From Periplaneta americana (lineage: Eukaryota > Arthropoda > Insecta > Blattodea > Blattidae): a stretch of 64,000 bases of DNA. Shown in pieces: positions 46,092-57,076 of the stretch. Location of the stretch: NCBI RefSeq assembly GCF_040183065.1, contig NC_091119.1, forward strand, positions 201,300,043 through 201,364,042, given 5' to 3'. The translations under genes and the position numbers were made by a program. Every line of letters starts with the position of its first letter. The stretch's first letter is position 1. The notes beneath the pieces were generated by a model. That model made no database searches, was not told where the DNA came from, and saw only the letters and a list, made by a program, of their open reading frames with translations.

Positions 46092-47442
46092 CAGTAGCGT
46101 GCAAATTAATCCAAACACGACATATTTTTACATTTTCTGTCATCGTTAGCCTCACAGCTGCTCATACCGCTTTAATTGACATCTGTAGTACGTGTAATTC
46201 CATTGTTGAAGGTCTGTCATTATTTTTTTTATAATACTCGTATTTGACATTTTGCCTGTCGTTTTGTACTTATAAGCATTTCAGTTGTGTTGAAGATTTA
46301 ATACTGCAATCCTGTGTACATTCTGTCGTCTTCACAAATGGATACAACTCCACGGAAACGGTCTAAAATTATAACATTAGCAGAGCATTCTTCTATGACA
46401 CAGAGGCAAATTGCTGCAGAATGTCATATCGGTTTGGCTACTGTTCATTCGATCATAAAACGATACAGGGAGACTGGATCCATCACACCCCAGAAAAAAG
46501 GAAACTGTGGTTTGAAAAGGAAGACTTCACCTGCAGATGATCGTTTAATTGTCAGGAAAAGTAAATTAAATCCTAGACTAACTGCTGTCGACTTAACCTG
46601 CGAGTTAATGACTACCACTGCGGCGAATATTCACGTCACAACAATGCGGCGTAGGCTTTTGGAAGCTGGACGAAAGGCTCGTAAGCCTATTAAGAAGCAA
46701 CTGCCAACCCCTGTTATGTGCAAAAAACGCTTAATGTGGGCAAAATTACATCAACACTGGACAGTGAATGACTGGAAGAATGTACTTTTTTCCGATGAGT
46801 CTCATTTCGAGGTTCACGGCCACCGTGTTTCTTACGTACGGAAAGGATCCGAAAAAGTAACAGCAGCTCATCTCCAACAAGCACCCAAATACCCCCCTAA
46901 AGTAATGTTTTGGGGTTGTTTTACACATGAAGGGCCTGGAGCATTAATACCTATCAAGGGAATGATGAATTCTGACAAATATATTCACTTATTGGAAACC
47001 AGAATCGTACCCCAGCTGCAAAAATCATTTCCGGATGGCAGAGATGTGTTCCAACAAGACCTGGCACCATGCCATACATCTCGAAAAACTACAGAATTCT
47101 TCAAGAAGAAGAATATTCAGGTACTCCCCTGGCCAGGCAACTCACCCGACATCAACCCCATTGAGAACTTGTGGTCAATTTGCAAAAGAAGAATGCAAAA
47201 AATGGATTGTTCTACAAAGGAGAAGATGATTTCTGCTCTCATTGGTGTATGGTTTCGCCATGAAGAAATGAAGAATATTTATGGGAAATTAGTGGAATCC
47301 GTGCCAAATCGTCTCAGAGCTGTTATTAGGAACAAGGGAGGCCACATAGATTACTGAGGCATGTCTTAGATCCTTTTTTTTATCCCGTTTGAGTGTTTTT
47401 GCATAAGTAATTACGTTGTTCGGATTAATTTACACGCTAATG
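46092..47442 (+). mobile_element. Tc1-type DNA transposon, apparently full length
   Basis: TA at 46090 and 47443 flanks terminal repeats CAGTAGCGTGCAAATTAATC and, on the reverse strand, CATTAGCGTGTAAATTAATC (about 28 bp, imperfect). It encloses one uninterrupted transposase gene. It lies in the second intron of ZMAT5 in the same orientation as the gene. The 1351-bp length is normal for Tc1 elements. Confidence 0.93.
46338..47357 (+). CDS. Tc1-type transposase, DD34E, intact frame
   Basis: 339 aa from MDTTPRKRSK to a TGA stop; an upstream ATG at 46314 adds eight residues but the second fits the family better. The N-terminal paired-like helix-turn-helix domain (SSMTQRQIAAECHIGLATVH, residues ~18-45) and a second, basic one bind the terminal repeats. 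Catalytic residues are all present: Asp in LFSDESHFEVHG, Asp in VFQQDLAPCHTSR, and Glu in SPDINPIENLW exactly 34 residues after the second Asp. The Gly-rich VMFWGCFTHEGPG block is present too. It catalyses cut-and-paste transposition into TA. No stop or frameshift is seen; the two TIRs differ at several positions, so mobility is uncertain. Confidence 0.93.
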   Translation: MDTTPRKRSKIITLAEHSSMTQRQIAAECHIGLATVHSIIKRYRETGSITPQKKGNCGLKRKTSPADDRLIVRKSKLNPRLTAVDLTCELMTTTAANIHVTTMRRRLLEAGRKARKPIKKQLPTPVMCKKRLMWAKLHQHWTVNDWKNVLFSDESHFEVHGHRVSYVRKGSEKVTAAHLQQAPKYPPKVMFWGCFTHEGPGALIPIKGMMNSDKYIHLLETRIVPQLQKSFPDGRDVFQQDLAPCHTSRKTTEFFKKKNIQVLPWPGNSPDINPIENLWSICKRRMQKMDCSTKEKMISALIGVWFRHEEMKNIYGKLVESVPNRLRAVIRNKGGHIDY

Positions 47443-47815
47443 TATATCATGACATGACTTTTCAACATATAATATTGTACTCGCTCTTGGTAAAACAGAT
47501 GACACATCAAACCAAGTGACGATTGTTCACATGCATCTTGAGACTCAGATCGTTTTGAATCCCCATTTTCATGAAAGTTTAAATACATTAAGCATATTCA
47601 AATCAGTTTGAATGTTTCGTGAAAATGTAAACGTATAAAATAAATAGATTAATAAAAGAATGACTTTGTGTCCAACCATCAAAACGGAAGTATCTACTCA
47701 TATTTGTGAATATGAAATTAAATGATTTCATTGGTATAATATGTCTTTGGAGGATGAAATTCAATTGTTAAACGTAAACGAGAAAGTATGTGTCATCTTC
47801 ATGTGTGTATTGTAG
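47443..47815. other. Remainder of ZMAT5 intron 2
   Basis: AT-rich. It ends with TTCATGTGTGTATTGTAG, the 3' splice site of exon 3. Nothing else seen. Confidence 0.6.
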
Positions 47816-48066
47816 TTGAAGAAGCTGAAGGAATCCAAAAGTTGAAGACAATGGAAGAAAGAGTTCCAGCAGGCGATGGTCCCAGCATCTTGGCTTCGTG
47901 GCTTCAGAAACGGACTCAGGAGCAACTCTCTGCACAGCTGCAGTCTGAGAGTCAGCAGCTGTGGGAATTGCCTGCCAGCTTGCAGGGGTGGCCAGACTTG
48001 CCGCCGTCACTTCAGCCCCTCAACCCGGACACCTTCACAAACTCAGACTTTGAGGAATGGGGGTGA
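47816..48066 (+). CDS. ZMAT5: ZMAT5 exon 3 (C-terminal)
   Basis: The split codon gives Ile, then EEAEGIQKLKTMEERVPAGD, the WLQKRTQEQL segment, a Gln/Leu-rich helical stretch, LPPSLQPLNPDTF and the terminal EEWG before TGA. Human ZMAT5 shares the EEE lead, the D/S-WLxKR block, LPPSL and a terminal WG at matching positions. This end is less conserved than the zinc fingers, and the GC content is higher than in the surrounding DNA. No clear AATAAA follows within 300 bp. Confidence 0.9.
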
Positions 48067-48424
48067 ATGTATCTTTCATTGAAGAGAAAGAGAGAGAGTT
48101 GCATGGTAAGGATGGACATGATTCTCGTTGAGAAAATTTCAGTAACTGTTATACGAACTTCAGAGAACTTGGGATACAACTGTGGCATCGTTTGGGATGG
48201 AGGGTTGAAAATACACCCATTCAAGGGGTTACATATACTTTCGAGAGTAAAAAGAAAAATATTTTTCATTTCACTTGTAATAATTTAATATTGCTGTTCT
48301 GGAAGAAAAGCATCCCTAGCTGGCTAGTACAAAGTAACCAAAAATTATAATATTTTGCTTTATTTGGATTGTCATAATATTTTTTTTGAAATATTTATTT
48401 TTTATTTATGTATGTATTTATATC

Positions 48425-48799
48425 TAAATAGTCCCTATCACCACGGCATGGCGCGTCCTCATGTTGCGGATAGAGGAGACGGCCTCCAGATATGGAGGGT
48501 AGCTGCGAATATATTGAATAAGCAGTCGTGGACATCCGATAAGGGGTAGTTCTCCAGCTTGGGGGTTGGGCGAAGGACTAACAACCCATCACCGTAAAAA
48601 AACAGCTTGTTACGAATCCCTACAATAAGCCTCGCAATGGGACTGATTCTCCGGCACGACCATAGCAAAGGAATAAGGTTATATTAAAATGGATTTGAGG
48701 GAGGTGGGATATGATGATGGAGAATGGATTAATCATGCACAGGATAGGGACCAATGGCGGGCTTATGTGAGGGCGGCAATGAACCTCCGGGTTCCTTAA
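48425..48799 (+). pseudogene. LINE (RTE-like) 3' fragment
   Basis: CACCACGGCATGGCGCGTCC and GATGGCCTCCAG-like sequence lead to a 36-codon end (48689-48799) reading MDLREVGYDDGEWINHAQDR and RWAYVRAAMNLRVP-like residues (DQWRAYVRAAMNLRVP here). This C-terminus is very common in insect non-LTR retrotransposons. The upstream part is out of frame. Confidence 0.7.
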
Positions 48800-49185
48800 A
48801 AGCCAGTAAGTAAGTATTTATATCTAAATTAGATTCTATTTTTTTGCTTCTCCTGAAAAACATTCTAGTATGTTCCACTTACATCATTTTTTCTTTGGAA
48901 TAGCAATATGAACTTCTAGTTTTATATCAATTAAAGAAATTTTAAGATATCTATAAAATTGGCCAAGTTATACATAAAACTGCCCTGTCATGCAAACAAT
49001 ACCAGCAATCTACAAGTTTATCATTCATTTTCTCGAAACTGTATTTTTCAAAATTTTGTTAAATCGTATCTTTCACAATTTTTTTAGATAATTGCATGAA
49101 ATTTTTTGTGGCCCTTTAGTAAGATGAAGAAACTGTACCTCAATCTTTATCCTATCTTTAACAGAAATTTAGAAACAAAAAAAGT

Positions 49186-49220
<35 letters not shown>

Positions 49221-49979
49221 TTATTTAACCTGGCAGAGTTAAGGCCATACGGCCTTCTCTAACACTCGACCAGGAGTTTAATGAAAATTAAAAAAAAATT
49301 AAAATATATCGATGGCTAAGAAGTGATATCTCGTATCTACAAAATATGGGCATTTAGTTTAACTACATTATTATTATGTTCACAAAATTGGACAGTTAAC
49401 TATTATTTTGAATAGAAGTTCTTGCATAATAGAAAGATAGGCTATATAAAAAGTTTGTCTATTTTGTGAGAAATTAATTTTTAAAACAGTTTCTGATTCG
49501 CCTGCAAATTCACTTCCTAGCCATTACAGATATAGTGAACTATTGAACTAGGGCTTGTTGATATGGATATGATCTTGAAGGTGAAAAAAGAATTACTAAA
49601 AGATATTAAAGATCTTGGGAGTAATTTTTTAAATAGCAATTTGGTACCGGTACAAATAACAAAATAACAATTTTGAAAATTCACAATCCAAAAATTTTTT
49701 TATGTGGACAAAAGCTTTTTCTTTTAGATTGAAGCACAATTTTCAGACATTAACCATCCAAAATTTCATGAAAAGGGGCTTAAGGATATGAAGGAATAAA
49801 ATGTATAAAACGTATACAGTACATTTTTAGTAGTGGAAGGTTTATGTAACCCTTTAAGTAGAATTTATGTTTACTTTAACATGGCCTGTTTATCAGTCAG
49901 TAGAAGTCAGCCACAGGGAAATCCAGAGTGTTCTTCTTTTCCCCATATTTTTTTTTAAAGAGAATGAAGGCATTCCAAT
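48800..49979. repeat. AT-rich DNA with (AAT)n and a reversed LINE tail
   Basis: An (AAT)n run at 49187-49222 is followed by TTTAACCTGGCAGAGTTAAG and GGCCATACGGCCTTCTC (49223-49260), the reversed LINE 3' tail also seen near 29810. The rest shows nothing. Confidence 0.6.
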
Positions 49980-50274
49980 CTACCAGGTCCAAGAGATGGA
50001 AAAATATTTTCTTGTATTTCTTCCCTCTCTTACGTTCTTATGTGGCAGTGGATTATTTGCAGTGTGTTGATCTACCTTATCAACACCGCCCATGGTGTCA
50101 TTGCATGCAAAGACAGCCACTGGTTTCACAACCTCGTTACGTCTACCTCTTCGCCTTTGCATTTCGGAATTATGTACTGTAGACAAGAGGCAGACATCTC
50201 TTTTATCCTTCCACTTCATTGTCATCGGTTTACCACGCTGGAATGCCACAACCTCTCCCTTTTTTAGCATCTTG

Positions 50275-51418
50275 GGTAATTATGCATAACAGCTACAGAA
50301 GCGATTTTAAATTTTATTCTTTCACAAAACCCTACACTTTTACCCCCTTTTTAAAAAAAAGCTTAAAAATAAAATTAGGAAAACAACGTAAACCGCAAAA
50401 ACTTAATTTAATATTTTTTTATCAAAAACCTTAATTTTTACTCCTTTTTCAAGAGGACAAATATAAGCAGCAATAACCTAACCTAAACTAAACTAACCTA
50501 ACCAAAATAGCCACACAAAAACTGAATCAATTTCACAAATTCGTCAAACAATGTCAGACATGATGAGCCTTACCTTAATAATTCGGAGGATACAGGGCTG
50601 CAGGTGGTCTAAAGAATGCACACATTCTCTCTTCCATTAGATATTTACACTTAAACATATATTCTCCCAAATATCCAGTGACGCAACCAAACGAAAAACG
50701 TCCACAACACTAAATTTACTGTGTGGCAGAAAGGTACCTCAACAACCAACTTTCTTCCATTTCGCATACTTCTGGTATAATCTCCTGCAACGGAAGTTCA
50801 AATCCGTCTTATTTGCTCTCAACTCATGGCAACACACTTCGGAAATCATGCAGTCCTTAAGATTACCGTGATTCACGAAATAGTCTACAATATCCTCCTC
50901 TCTCAACTCTATACAGACAAAAAACGAAATTCTACATCCATTACAACTCATAGCGATAGACCACCTACAAGATGAAAATAATACACGCATCAACTACGAC
51001 AAACTACAGTCATACAGCTAATGACTTAGAGAAATTCTAGCTCGTAACATACAGCTATCACTTAACCACAACCATACAATCATACCGGAAAAATCATCAC
51101 CCAATAACAACACACAATGCTTTATGACTTAACCACAACCATCCAATCATACCGGAAGACATATCACCCAATAAGAACACACAACACTTCAGCCAATCAA
51201 ATCACAATACATTAAAAGTTATGCATCAACAACAGTCTTCTAAACACGAGAAAAAAACCAAGTTCAATTCTTCTTCATATTTAAAAAAATCTACTCTACT
51301 TCAACCGTAACTGACCTACGCATAATATACACGTACTAATAAAAGAAATTCAATACTAAACACTACCAGACCACCAAAAATAACAAAATCGCTTCTGTAG
51401 TTGTTCTGCATAATTACC
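50275..51418. mobile_element. Merlin-like DNA transposon inside piggyBac
   Basis: A perfect 8-bp duplication GCATCTTG (50267-50274, 51419-51426) surrounds terminal repeats GGTAATTATGCATAACAGCT and its mirror; the arms pair over about 35 bp through CTACAGAAGCGATTTT. GG termini with an 8-bp duplication fit Merlin (IS1016-like). Removing it restores the piggyBac frame context (FRSKM to MLKKGEV). Confidence 0.82.
50739..50993 (-). pseudogene. Possible Merlin transposase N-terminal fragment
   Basis: The reverse frame ends with ELREEDIVDYFVNHGNLKDC, a CxxC-like EVCCHEL, and FRCRRLYQKYAKWKKVGC. This has the pattern of the N-terminal Cys-rich region of Merlin/ISXO2 transposases (hydrophobic lead, two Cys pairs, RCR, basic tail). 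No DDE core is visible. The call leans on the element's termini. Confidence 0.45.
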
Positions 51419-52054
51419 GCATCTTGCTTCGAAAAGATGGAGTCATGTCCTTTCTTGTAGGACGCACAGAGCCATATATATCTGCCCTTTTGGAAACCAG
51501 AATATTCGCAAGTTGAGGAGATGTGTAGAAATTGTCCACAGTGAGACAATACCCCATGTTGAGAAGAGGTTTCATAAGTGTCAGGACAATTTGTGATGAT
51601 TGAAGCAAGTCTTTGAATTCTTCATCAAATTTGGTCCCCTTCCCTGTATATATAACTAGAGACCAAACATAACCAGTTTGGGATTCACAAAGCATGAAAG
51701 TCTTGATGCCGAGTCTTGCTCTTTTCAGAGGCAAAAATTGGACCCAAGCTAGCCGTCCTTTATACAACATTAGACTCTCATCAATTGTCACATCTCTGTC
51801 TGGAGTACACAAACCACTGAATTTAGTAGGGAGAAAGTTCAAAATAGGCCACACTTCGTTTAGTTTAGGTTGTGGGTGATTGTCGGGATCATAGACAGCA
51901 TTGTTGGAAAAATGAAGGTATTTTTTTCAAAATTGAAAATCTTTGGAATGGCAGGGACTGGCGGAAATTCGGTGTTTCAAGAATTGGGTTCTTAGTCCTG
52001 CATTTGGTAATTTGGTTTCTTGATAATGCTCTGCAACAGTACAAGACCAATGAA

Positions 52055-52440
52055 TACTACCATCATCATCATCATCATCATCGGCGCTACAGCCCAAAAC
52101 GGGCCCTGACCTTGATTCTCTGTCTCCAATCTTCTCTATCCCGGGCTCTCACTTCCCAATTGCTACACTTCAGTAGCTGCTGACAATCTTCCTTGATTGA
52201 ATCCTTCCATCTTTTCCTAGGTTTTCCAATAGGTCTTTTGCCATATATCTGATCCTGCATAGCCATCTTCGGTGTGCTTGAATTGTCCATTCTCTGAACA
52301 TGTCCAGCCCATTCTAATTTTTTGAGTTTCACTATTACTGAAATCTCCAAATCTTTGTATCTATTGTAAATTTCTTTGTTATGTCTTATTCTCCAGATAT
52401 GTGGGTTTAATAGTGGTTCTCAAGTTACTAGCTTTTATTA
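52055..52440 (-). pseudogene. LINE RT C-terminal fragment in piggyBac
   Basis: A (CAT)n run at 52060-52081 marks the 3' end. The reverse frame (52350-52087) reads KKLEWAGHVQRMDNSSTPK, KRPIGKPRKRWKDSIKEDC and EDWRQRIKVRARFGL, the standard C-terminal tail of a large insect LINE clade. Confidence 0.85.
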
Positions 52441-52618
52441 CTTTACAATTATTAGTCAATAATCAGGCAATAAATCTCATTTCACGGTATGTGTGAGAGG
52501 AAGAACAATAAGATTGTTTGTATTAATGTCCTATGTTGTATTCGGTTCAAGTTTGTCATGTTCGGCCAAGTTCGATATTCACGGATGCAGAAGGAGACCT
52601 GTCGTGTTCGTTCTACCA

Positions 52619-52799
52619 CAGTCTAGTATATACAGTCACGAAGTTCAATACGTAATAAATATGCAACCATAGATAGTTGCTAACCACTAGGATCGCTAAT
52701 ATCGCCTCATTACAGACAATGCGAAATAGTACCGGCACAGTCTATTGTTCCTAGCACCCTCAAAACTCAAACTTCGTGACTGTATATACTAGACTGCGA
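52619..52799. mobile_element. MITE B3
   Basis: CAGTCTAGTATATACAGTCA at the left and the mirror TGACTGTATATACTAGACTG at the right: the only copy in the window with both complete outer ends. TTCTACC on each side is a likely target duplication. The interior (GCTAACCACTAGGATCGCTA) matches B1 and B2. Confidence 0.88.
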
Positions 52800-52929
52800 T
52801 TCTACCTTGTAAAAATATTCGAAGCCCTCCACTCTCATCCCTTCATGTTTTAACTGCTTAAGGATTTTAGTACAGATCTTGTGATTAGTTTTTCATTAAA
52901 TAAGACGTTTTTAATGTCTTGGTAGCCTT

Positions 52930-53060
52930 TCTCGTGTTCGAACATTGTAGGGTACTAGTTTGTATACATCTGAAGTCTCTAAATATCTCTAACGGGTCCG
53001 AGAATTCTTCTTAACACTTTCCTTTCAAAACTTTTGATTATGTTCGTCTATTGTTGTGTC
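52930..53060 (-). pseudogene. Short LINE RT fragment
   Basis: Reversed, it reads IIKSFERKVLRRILGPVRD-like residues, a motif following the polymerase core of many LINEs. It interrupts the piggyBac N-terminal region. Confidence 0.55.
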
Positions 53061-53929
53061 CTTCCATTCTGCCACGCGCTCTGCCTAGCGTATCTGTTGG
53101 TCTCTGTCACAATGATTTGTGTGAAATCTTCATCTGTGAACTATCGGATAAAATACATTATATCATCTGTATAAGATGGAACATTTATTACAGGATTACC
53201 TATGAAAGGAAAGCGTGGTGGTGATGGTGGCAGCTGTATCTATTTCACACCACAGCCTGGCACTTGCAATATCGTCATTAGTAGAACTGGATGAATCACT
53301 TTCACCTCCTGAACTTTCGTCATAACTCTCGTCCGAACTTTCGGATCCGCTGAACTCAAAATCAACCTCTTCTTCACTATCCATTTTCACAAACTTTCAA
53401 TCGCTAGAAAATCTACGACAGTACTGAGAAAACCGCCAGAATTACTACAACAGAGACTTCTGTGGGCAAACTAAGAAACTAACAAAGATAAAGACAGTTG
53501 AATTGCTTGCAGTGTAGATTTTGAAAGAAAGTGTAAGAAACGAATATATTCGTGCTTTTTAAACATGGAACAGTCGATAACAGACAACCACGAATATACT
53601 TGGGATTTTATGTTTTCGTAAAAATAAAAATCCCGAATATATTCGAGATTATATGGTAAGAGGTTAATAGTTTTTGCATATTATTCTTTTGTTTTTATTT
53701 CCTATAATTTAAATTGTAAATTTCTCATGCTTTTGTTAAATATGTTATAATATTTAAATAACAATTGTGAATATGAGTGAGATTGAATTTAAATTTAGTA
53801 GATAAATAATTGTGCCTTTCTAAAAGTAAATAAAAAAACCCATGTAGGGATATTACTTGGAATTTATATTAGCGGTATAACAGAAAATGACTTACGATCT
53901 AGCCCTAGACCAGCGTTGTCAGACAGAGA

Positions 53930-54300
53930 CTAAATGGAGCGGAGTGCTTTGCTATGACTCGTTGTGTGCTCCAGTGTTTCCACAGACATAAGCAAGTTGA
54001 CGCTCCGACTGCACTCTCTAGCTCCACAACCGGTTTCAGAGCTTACAACTCTGACACTACTGCCCCAGACCATTGCTTTTATTCCATCTTCATGTTCAGC
54101 TTCTTCTTCCTCATTGGTATCTGATTCACTGCTGTCTGTAAGTGTTACTATGATGCTCTCGAGAACATTGTCTTCTAAGCCTTCTTTCAGGAAATCCTCT
54201 TCTTGCAAACATTCAGCATTTGCACGCATTTTCTCCAGTTGTCAACACTAACTTTGTCCAGTGCTTTGTGACGTAATTGTTCAGTGTTTGATAACCGGAA
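53930..54300 (-). pseudogene. IS630/DDE_3-type transposase C-terminal relic
   Basis: Reverse frames give KALDKVSVDNWRKCVQ and, in the next frame, CLQEEDFLKEGLEDNVLESI followed by an acidic Ser/Glu tail. The VxxxNWRKCxxH...EEDxxxxxxLxDNVxxxI pattern closes a transposase family whose N-terminal part lies at 56655-57076. The relationship is inferred from remembered family layout. Confidence 0.5.
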
Positions 54301-54618
54301 AGAACTGTTTTCATTAGCTACTACTTTTTTCACTTGGCCCGTATTAACTCTGCTGGGTTGTATTGGCAGTGGTACGGTGGAAATCGAATTACCTCATGCC
54401 CGAGCTTTGCAGATATTTTATCTTCAAATTCAAATTCAGATTTATTCACAATTTACATTTGAAATGGTACATATGAATAGATACCCGAAATGAGCATATG
54501 TTCGTGCTCGGGTACAGTCCAGTAGAGTCTACATAAATTTTACAGAGATCAGTAATAATGTTGATGATAGAAATAACAATAATAATAATAATAATAATAG
54601 TAATCATCATCATATCCG

Positions 54619-55040
54619 TCACGTATTAGACCCTACAGGATCTGTTACGGTCTCATGCCAGAGCTTGCGTAGTCTTCCCAATTTCCTCTTTCCTCTTGGT
54701 ACGTAAGTAAGAATCTGTTTAGGCCATCTTGTGTGATCCATCCTTTCGGCATGTTTTTTCCACTGAAGTCGATATTGTTGAACAAAATTAACTATAGGAT
54801 CCATTTTTAGTTCCTGCAATATGTCCACATTTTTACGGTGTTCCAGCAAAGAGCATCCCGCTGTTCGTCTCATGAACCTCATTTCAGCTGTCGTCAGCCT
54901 TTGCTCATCAGCTTTTCTGATTGTCCATGCCTCGCTACCGTAAGTGAGGACCGGTCGAGCTAGTGTTTTATATACCTTCAGCCTTGTATGTTTCTGAACA
55001 TGGGAGGATTTGAAGACGGCGTTAATTACGCCAGTGATTT
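54619..55040 (-). pseudogene. LINE RT C-terminal fragment
   Basis: Reversed: PVLTYGSEAWTIRKADEQR, then LTTAEMRFMRRTAGCSLLEH, LQWKKHAERMDHTRWPKQIL and GKRKLGRLRKLWHE. This is the usual sequence of motifs after the polymerase domain. It probably separates the two halves of the DDE_3 relic. Confidence 0.85.
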
Positions 55041-55171
55041 TTAATAATAATAATAATAATAATAAACAAAATATTTACAATAATAAAATAAATACTAATT
55101 CTTCTTTATAGAGTACACTTACTAATTTGGGTAACGCATAACATCCAGCGTGTATGCAGAGTGTCTCAGGA

Positions 55172-55444
55172 TCAGGACCCAAGTCTGATCCTGTGTCGGG
55201 AAACCAGGCCTCTTTGTACAAAGGGTCGGGTCGTCTCCTTTGACGATGTCTTCAATAAGTACTGCGGCTTTGGAACAGAAGGCTCCATCTGTGGCAGCTC
55301 TTCTGATTCACGAGTTTGCACCTGAAGACGAAAATTTCTTTGTCCTCCTCGTGTCCTTTGACTTGAATTAACCGGTCTAAATGTCCGGCCACCTCTCATG
55401 CCGTGTGCTTCAACACCGGCATATCTCGTATTATTTGGGTACAT
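55172..55444 (-). other. Unrecognised 90-codon reverse open frame
   Basis: It starts MYPNNTRYAGVEAHGMRGGR and is Arg/Gly/Gln-rich with no known motif. It may be part of a transposon or a chance opening in a slightly GC-richer patch. Confidence 0.2.
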
Positions 55445-56150
55445 TGTTACGGCATCCGCCTGACCTTAGTAAACACTAAGATAATTTGAAAATCCTATAT
55501 ACATAGGTGTCTTAAAAATAAATACTAAGACTGATAAAATAAACTATAAAACCACTTAGTGAGAGTTAACACAACTTAAATAAGCATATAATAACCAGGA
55601 AAAAAATAACGAAACTCGAAAATCGACAAAAAAGTTCGTTGTATCGCAGACGACAGCAACTGCCGTATTGACATTGTGTTATGCATTATTGGTAGTAGGG
55701 GGGAGCCGAAAGTCTACGTAACTGCCGTTCTCTTCGAATCTTCTCATACAATCATGGGAAGTTAATGCTGAAAAACAAAATGTCTACAAGTCAAACTGTT
55801 CATTATTCCCAGAATAAATACAAAAAATACTGAAATATATTAATCAAGTTTCAATTATAGATCTCCCCTTTTGTGCAAGAGGTATCATATCAAAATATTT
55901 TATGAATGGCGGGGAAAATATAAATTTCAAGAACTCTCTAGTGACAGACATAGTGACAAGTACAATCAAGTGTATCTGTGGCGATGCTAAGAAATCATTT
56001 ATTGTGAATATACACTGTTATTAATTAAGAAAATGATCTATTTATATGAAATATTTTATCTTATAGGTTACATGCATCAGATAAATACAATAAATATTAG
56101 TAACATATAATGCTAGTAACACTTAAAATAATAATAAAATTTAACAAATA
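55445..56150. other. AT-rich sequence, nothing identified
   Basis: No supported feature. Confidence 0.4.
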
Positions 56151-56500
56151 TCATACAGACATTTTCACTTTATTTTTAAACTTAAGAATGTGTAAATTGC
56201 TTAGGTCTGGATTATTTTTCAATACTGAATTGTATAGTCTAGGTCCATAATTCCTACTGTGTCTTAATCCAGCTGTAGTGTGACATTTAGGTTCAGCCAA
56301 AAGAGTTGGGACATTTCTTCTGGTGTTATGTATATGTTTTTCAGTCATAAAACTCGTTCGATTTTTGTGAAAACCTCCTAATTCATATGTTCTGTACTTA
56401 TGCTTATAAAGTCGTATGAGAGCCAGTAATTCATTCCTGGTTGTAGATTTGTCATGAGGAATCTCATCCTTCTTCCAAACTTTGCAACATGTTAACATAC
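56151..56500 (-). pseudogene. LINE RT C-terminal remnant
   Basis: The reverse frame includes MTEKHIHNTRRNVPTLLAEP, RHSRNYGPRLYNSVLKNNPD and LKFKNKVKMSV: the HxxNTR, YGPxLYN and FKxxVK landmarks at the end of jockey-group polymerases. The open frame continues to 56651, but the first ~55 residues are unrelated. Confidence 0.6.
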
Positions 56501-56654
56501 CACTGTTTGAAAACATCGTACGTAATTTCACTGTGGTAGTCGTTGCTTCATCCCGATCTAAATACGAGTTTGGTGCCAGAAATGAAATCAAACTTAGCAG
56601 AGCCCACATGACAAACAGTAAGGCTACAATAAGGAACTTTGAAACCACCACAAT

Positions 56655-57076
56655 GGTTTTGTGTGGTTCTGATTAACCCACGTTTCTTCTAGATAAACAA
56701 TAGGTCTTGTGTCTTTATTCACTCTTAAAGAGTGCATCTTTCTTAAAAATGCAGTCCTAGCTGCAACAATGTCTGACCCCCCGATCAAGAATTTACGACT
56801 GTTGTTTCATTTCTTGAATGAGAAACCAAGAGATCTTAGCGATCTTCGAGTAGACTCTCCCGAACCACTGTAACCAATTTTGTCTCTCAGTCCCTCTGAA
56901 ATCTTAGTACACGTCGGGAACTGTTTGACATTATAAAATTCGTCCACTGTTCGACGTAAAATGTCCTTATTAAAATCATCCATACCTGTCACTGGCTTTT
57001 TCTTGGAAGTTTTCTTTTTCTGGGAAGAACGAAAATATGGGCGTGATTCATCTTCTACTAGGGAGGCCAATGCAAA
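56655..57076 (-). pseudogene. IS630/DDE_3-type transposase N-terminal and first catalytic region
   Basis: The reverse frame from 57070 reads KKTSKKKPVTGMDDFNKDIL, RRTVDEFYNVKQFPTCTKIS and SGSGESTRRSLRSLGFSFKK, then a TGA; the same frame continues KFLIGGSDIVAARTAFLRKM and TRPIVYLEETWVNQNHTK. The family has LDETWVN there, so the first catalytic Asp is Glu. With the early stop the copy is dead. Confidence 0.8.

Larger units (their letters stand above)
49980..53390 (-). pseudogene. piggyBac-type transposase, broken
   Basis: Read backwards: an acidic N-terminus MKMDSEEEVDFEFSGSESSD and WCEIDTAATITTTLSFHR (53390-53196); FIGNPVINVPSYTDDIMYF and FTDEDFTQIIVTETNRYARQ with stops (~53190-53060); FIGLVLLQSIIKKPN (~52060); then 51854-51414 with DRDVTIDESLMLYKGRLAWV (catalytic Asp), GIKTFMLCESQTGYVWSLVI, GYCLTVDNFYTSPQLA (second Asp) and DIYGSVRPTRKDM; and 50267-49980 with LKKGEVVAFQRGKPM and CNDTMGGVDKVDQ (third Asp region). 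The gene is interrupted by the element at 50275-51418, LINE pieces at 52055-52440 and 52930-53060, and MITE B3. AGG then TTAA at 53661 may be its 5' end; no matching 3' end was found. Confidence 0.88.

Noticed and set aside
47788-48066. Stand-alone 92-aa protein starting at 47788
   Set aside because: The first codons lie upstream of the splice acceptor; homology starts at the exon 3 boundary of ZMAT5.
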